Assembly: GCF_004345005.1 (NCBI RefSeq)
Contig: NZ_SMMX01000017.1
Span: 1-62,187, forward strand
DNA length: 62,187 bases
Direction of reading: 5' to 3'
Origin: Extibacter muris
GTDB lineage: Bacteria > Bacillota > Clostridia > Lachnospirales > Lachnospiraceae
The notes under the pieces: model-generated
What the model saw: the letters and a program-made list of their open reading frames with translations, nothing else
What the model was told of the DNA's origin: nothing
Databases searched by the model: none
Shown here: positions 60,875-62,187 of the stretch, in pieces
Numbering within the stretch: position 1 is the stretch's first letter
How the letters are laid out: each line of letters starts with the position of its first letter
Made by a program: the position numbers and the translations under genes

Positions 60875-60904
60875 TTGCCTTTCTCCTCTTCCCTCATCTA
60901 TACT
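60875..60904 (+). promoter_or_regulatory. Promoter of the AT-rich dehydrogenase gene
   Basis: TTGCCT, 18 bases, TATACT on the plus strand, 40 bases before the start codon. Imperfect inverted repeats upstream (TTTCC to GGAAA at about 60804-60823, CCGT to ACGG at about 60850-60863) are candidate operators. Confidence 0.5.
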
Positions 60905-60943
60905 AAATGTACAAACTTAATATTGAAAGGAGCTGTTCACGCT

Positions 60944-61990
60944 ATGAAAATGAAAGCAGCATTAATGTACGGGCCAAATGACATCCGTGTAGAAGAAACA
61001 GACAAACCACTCTGTCCAAAGGATGGTCTGATTTTAAAAATTATGTCTGTCGGACTTTGCGGTTCAGACATTCGAAACCTTACAACTGACTCCCGAAAAG
61101 GAAATTATCCTTTTATCTATGGACATGAAATTGTAGGTTTTGTAGATGAAATCGGGGAAGAACAGATAAAATATAAAGTAGGAGACCGTTTATTTCTTTT
61201 CCCTGGAACATATTGTATGGAGTGTGACGAATGCATCAGCGGCCACAGTGAAAACTGTTCCAACACTGCTGTAGCTAAACTTGCCGGAACCGGTGGATTT
61301 GCACAGTATGTCGCTGTAAGTGGTGAAAAAATCCGCCGTGGAGGTATCTATGATATTCCAGATGATGTATCTTTTGATGCCGCAAGCCTTGGAGAACCTC
61401 TTACTTCTGTATTTGCCTGTCTGGAAAATGTAAAAGTAGGTTATCCAGATACACTGGTCATTATCGGTGCCGGTCCAATCGGATGTTTTATGGCACAACT
61501 TGCAAAGATTCGTGGTGCCCAAAAGGTTATTATGATTGATATCAACGAAAAGAGACTTGAAATGGCAAAACAATTTGGCATTGATATCACAGTTAATAGC
61601 TCAGATGAAGATCCAATCGAGGCAATCAAAACGCTTACCGGTGGAAAAGGTGCAGCCAAAGTTATCTCTGCCACACCTGTCAATGCGACACAGACCCAAA
61701 GTATCCATATGGTTAAAAAAGGTGGTCTGGTAGTATTCTTTGGCGGAGTTCCAAAGGGATCTATGACAGAACTCGACTGTAACCTGATTCATTACAACAA
61801 CATCTGGATCAAAGGACACTTCGGTGCTTCCTACAGCCAGTCAAAAAGAGCCTTCCAGCTGGCAATTTCTCCAGCCTTCCCGACTGAGAAATTTGTAACA
61901 CATATTCTTCCACTGGATAAAATCAACGAAGGTATTCAGTTAACAAAAACAGGAGAAGCAATCAAAGTTGTACTCCATCCTTGGGATTAA
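60944..61990 (+). CDS. Zinc-dependent sugar alcohol dehydrogenase
   Basis: A 348-residue medium-chain dehydrogenase of a different branch from the two at 44839 and 52959. Motifs: LCGSDIRNL and YGHEIVGFVDEIG (catalytic zinc), CMECDECISGHSENC (structural zinc), IIGAGPIGCFMAQLAKIRGA (NAD, with a following MIDIN). AAAGGAG lies upstream of the ATG at 60944; a second ATG two codons on is possible. The family includes sorbitol and L-iditol dehydrogenases. It is divergent from an FGGY kinase and both genes are AT-rich, so they form a module that probably oxidises a polyol and phosphorylates the product. Confidence 0.9.
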   Translation: MKMKAALMYGPNDIRVEETDKPLCPKDGLILKIMSVGLCGSDIRNLTTDSRKGNYPFIYGHEIVGFVDEIGEEQIKYKVGDRLFLFPGTYCMECDECISGHSENCSNTAVAKLAGTGGFAQYVAVSGEKIRRGGIYDIPDDVSFDAASLGEPLTSVFACLENVKVGYPDTLVIIGAGPIGCFMAQLAKIRGAQKVIMIDINEKRLEMAKQFGIDITVNSSDEDPIEAIKTLTGGKGAAKVISATPVNATQTQSIHMVKKGGLVVFFGGVPKGSMTELDCNLIHYNNIWIKGHFGASYSQSKRAFQLAISPAFPTEKFVTHILPLDKINEGIQLTKTGEAIKVVLHPWD

Positions 61991-62000
61991 TCCTATTTCC

Positions 62001-62027
62001 TCCCTCTTTATAAATAGGGTAGAGGGA
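62001..62027 (+). other. Stem-loop after the dehydrogenase gene
   Basis: TCCCTCT and AGAGGGA pair around a 13-base loop, 11 bases after the stop codon. No T-run follows directly, so it may only stabilise the mRNA end. Confidence 0.45.
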
Positions 62028-62056
62028 GAATGATTTTCTCGTCCCTCCCATTGATT

Positions 62057-62110
62057 CGTACGTCAGACTGTCTAACAATTCTTATATGATAAGTCTGATG
62101 TACGGTCTTT
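62057..62110 (+). terminator. Terminator of the dehydrogenase gene
   Basis: CGTACGTCAGACT and AGTCTGATGTACG pair with one mismatch and are followed by GTCTTTTTTC on the plus strand. It ends the AT-rich dehydrogenase transcript. No gene is recognisable in the remaining bases to the window edge. Confidence 0.75.
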
Positions 62111-62187
62111 TTTCTATTGCTGATATTTTTTGATATTAAATATAAAATTTTTCTATATCCTCTATCTGTAATTAGATATTGATCCAA

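Overview
The window reads as a chromosomal segment of a gut-type Gram-positive anaerobe of the Clostridia, most likely family Lachnospiraceae. The signs are strong AGGAGG-type ribosome binding sites, lipoprotein solute-binding proteins with short lipoboxes, AT-rich promoters between moderately GC-rich genes, a Firmicutes rpmG-secE-nusG-rplK-rplA block, and a very dense load of sugar and polyol catabolism genes. Genus and species cannot be settled from the sequence alone. No tRNA, rRNA, CRISPR array, transposase or prophage gene was recognised.

Layout. (1) 1-10.8 kb, minus strand: one long operon running from a LacI regulator through a fucose-isomerase-like protein, a split transketolase, a complete ribose-type ABC transporter (rbsB, DUF2291 lipoprotein, rbsA, rbsC), rbsD, rbsK and the start of an FGGY kinase. 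Its promoter is covered by a TATAAACGTTTATA operator. (2) 10.8-18.6 kb: a second, paralogous LacI gene, then the ribosomal genes rplL, rplJ (with L10 leader), rplA, rplK, nusG, secE and rpmG. A decaying LytTR/GHKL two-component system sits between rplA and rplJ. A repeat-rich coiled-coil protein and a decapitated cold-shock gene follow. (3) 18.7-23.5 kb: a creatininase-family hydrolase with a sodium:solute symporter and its small partner, divergent from an RpiR regulator and a PLP aminotransferase-like gene. (4) 23.5-32 kb: a sugar ABC transporter, an ADP-dependent phosphofructokinase/glucokinase-family protein, a second RpiR regulator, a class II ketose-bisphosphate aldolase and a divergent PMI-like cupin isomerase. 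Together these resemble a route from an imported sugar to triose phosphates. (5) 32-36 kb: isoaspartyl dipeptidase, a MerR-GyrI gene with an internal deletion, a broken ABC-2 export system, and a small membrane peptide divergent from an XRE regulator with twin operators.

(6) 36-43 kb: a SorC-controlled operon of two FGGY kinases, two 2-hydroxyacid dehydrogenases and a class II aldolase, substrate unknown. (7) 43-52.5 kb: a seven-gene-plus operon of CUT1-type ABC transporter (solute-binding protein, two permeases, two ATPases), a zinc polyol dehydrogenase and DhaK/DhaL, which fits import, oxidation and phosphorylation of a polyol such as a tetritol; a YesL-like gene is divergent. (8) 52.5-58.9 kb: a large inverted repeat filling the space between two stop codons, then a polyol dehydrogenase, FGGY kinase, 3-epimerase and (separately) 4-epimerase, which would carry an L-pentitol or L-xylulose to D-xylulose 5-phosphate. 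(9) 59-62 kb: a visibly AT-richer pair, an FGGY kinase and a divergent zinc dehydrogenase, next to an amidohydrolase remnant.

Recurrent themes are divergent regulator-plus-operon modules with palindromic operators lying on the promoters, five FGGY kinases and three medium-chain dehydrogenases in 62 kb, and an unusual number of genes that carry internal deletions (histidine kinase, cold-shock protein, MerR regulator, ABC-2 permease, trigger-factor-like lipoprotein).
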